Source of the DNA: Christensenella sp. UBA1260
GTDB lineage: Bacteria; Bacillota; Clostridia; Christensenellales; CAG-917
DNA length: 14,011 bases
NCBI GenBank assembly: GCA_002308155.1
Contig: DBVQ01000040.1
Span: 458 to 14,468 of the forward strand
Reading direction: 5' to 3'
Shown: positions 13,029 through 14,011 of the stretch, piece after piece
Layout: every line of letters begins with the position of its first letter
Numbering within the stretch: position 1 is the stretch's first letter
Program-made: the position numbers and the translations under genes
The notes under the pieces: generated by a model
Seen by the model: the letters and a program-made list of their open reading frames with translations, nothing else
Databases searched by the model: none
What the model was told of the DNA's origin: nothing

Positions 13029-14011
13029 CTAATTCCTCGTCTCCAACAAAACAAACTTCTTATTAATGCTCTTTACAAACAAAATGCCATAAACAATCAT
13101 AAATACAAGTGCTACAGCAAATGGTATTATAAATGCAATATAAAAGTTAAGACCCAAGTATGCCAGCACGCCAATAAGTGCAACCAGCAATAATGGGACA
13201 ACTATTGATACTATTTCTATAACAGCTGAAAGGCTGGAACCTTCCTCTTTTGATTTGTTACGCAATTCTGCGGACACACAAATCATTTCCATAATAATTT
13301 CAAGAACAAGCGCTAAGAAAAATGCAAGTACCCCATTAACAACGCTAAGCTCTTTAAATGAGATCAACACAATTACGCTCACCAAAAGCGAAAGCACTGA
13401 TGAGACAAATGGTACAATCATTTTTATAAAAACTTGTTTTTTATAAGATATAGGAATAAGCTTGCATATCTTAATTCCGCTATAACCTTCTTTTTGCAAT
13501 ATAAAGCTTGATGAGGTATTGATGATAACTGAGAATAAAGTAACGAACAATACTCCTACAATTGGAATAAGGAACGTGAACATTGATGATAAGAATGAAA
13601 ATACACCTGATTTAAATATCACGTTTATTGCCTTTACAATTGCAAAAGTTAATATAGGTTGCATAAACAAAAGTCCAGCAAATGAGAAAACAGAGTTAGA
13701 TGAGAAAATCAATTTAATCTCTTTAATAAAAAGTGCTCCTGTTTCACTCATGGCTGGCTTAAACTTTTTCTTTTGACCACCCTTGCTCTCTTTTTCATCT
13801 TTGATAAACTTAAGATAGAATATAGAACCAAGCACAACTCCAAGTATAAAAACCACTATGGATATAGCCAACATAACAAGTATCCATAAAGCTTTACCCT
13901 CTAAAGCTGGCACAAAAAAGCGTGCAGGGATACAATACGCTCCAATTTGTTTTAATATTTCAAGAGTTTCATTTGTAAATATAGACTCTATATTGCCATC
14001 CTTCACAAGAA
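13029..14011 (-). CDS. ABC-2-type transporter permease, 5' end outside window
   Basis: This gene is cut by the window edge: the frame is still open at 14011, and the first possible start inside (GTG at 14006) has no support as the true start. About 325 residues are visible. Hydrophobic helices lie near 40-65, 107-130, 138-162, 195-217, 224-245, 262-284 and 288-311. The stretch FIKEIKLIFSS (93-103), and SSSFILQKEGYSGIKICKLIPISYKKQVFIK (165-195 region) resemble the core of ABC-2-type exporter permeases, where an S-x-REGK-like loop is followed by K-x-IP-S-x-x-x-Q. The polar loop at 68-88 is Lys/Glu-rich. No ATPase is visible; it would be expected upstream, outside the window. Its stop lies 2 bases before the start of the 805-residue surface protein, so both are in one operon. 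Confidence 0.78.
   Translation of the reverse strand, partial: LVKDGNIESIFTNETLEILKQIGAYCIPARFFVPALEGKALWILVMLAISIVVFILGVVLGSIFYLKFIKDEKESKGGQKKKFKPAMSETGALFIKEIKLIFSSNSVFSFAGLLFMQPILTFAIVKAINVIFKSGVFSFLSSMFTFLIPIVGVLFVTLFSVIINTSSSFILQKEGYSGIKICKLIPISYKKQVFIKMIVPFVSSVLSLLVSVIVLISFKELSVVNGVLAFFLALVLEIIMEMICVSAELRNKSKEEGSSLSAVIEIVSIVVPLLLVALIGVLAYLGLNFYIAFIIPFAVALVFMIVYGILFVKSINKKFVLLETRN

Overview
The window looks like chromosome from an endospore-forming, low-to-moderate GC Bacillota, probably an uncultured gut-type clostridium. The evidence is a complete gerA-type spore germinant receptor operon, Gram-positive style Shine-Dalgarno sites, sigma-A-like promoters, U-run terminators and a CCA-encoding tRNA. 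No 16S or other taxonomic marker is present, so this placement is an inference.

Left part (1-8600). A GtrA-like membrane protein is read leftward (42-695) and ends at a bidirectional terminator at the window edge. Divergent from it is a rightward gerAA-gerAB-gerAC operon (892-4689) encoding the three subunits of a nutrient germinant receptor. The GerAC subunit has no lipobox cysteine and seems to be held by an N-terminal transmembrane helix. Next come an alpha/beta-hydrolase (4940-6610) whose near-consensus promoter abuts its start codon, a type I signal peptidase (6661-7275), and a membrane-anchored ComEC-like metallo-beta-lactamase-fold protein (7311-8552) that ends at a strong terminator. 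Most of these proteins act at or outside the membrane.

Middle (8602-9770). Positions 8631-8839 hold a compact, GC-rich block with a long imperfect terminal inverted repeat and several internal hairpins. It looks like a structured RNA or a small non-autonomous dispersed element, and is the most unusual thing in the window. A leftward gene of unknown function (8838-9473) with an N-terminal Cys cluster follows, then an AT-rich divergent promoter region containing nested inverted repeats.

Right part (9771-14011), visibly richer in A+T. A rightward AlkD-like DNA alkylation repair protein (9771-10487) is followed by a leftward unit: an ABC-2-type permease cut by the window edge, an 805-residue membrane-anchored protein with Ig-like and beta-helix-like regions, and tRNA-Arg(CCU) 12 bases after the latter's stop. 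No CRISPR array, transposase or phage gene was found. The new-biology candidates are the inverted-repeat element, the non-lipoprotein GerAC, the apparently leaderless genes, and the surface protein/permease pair.
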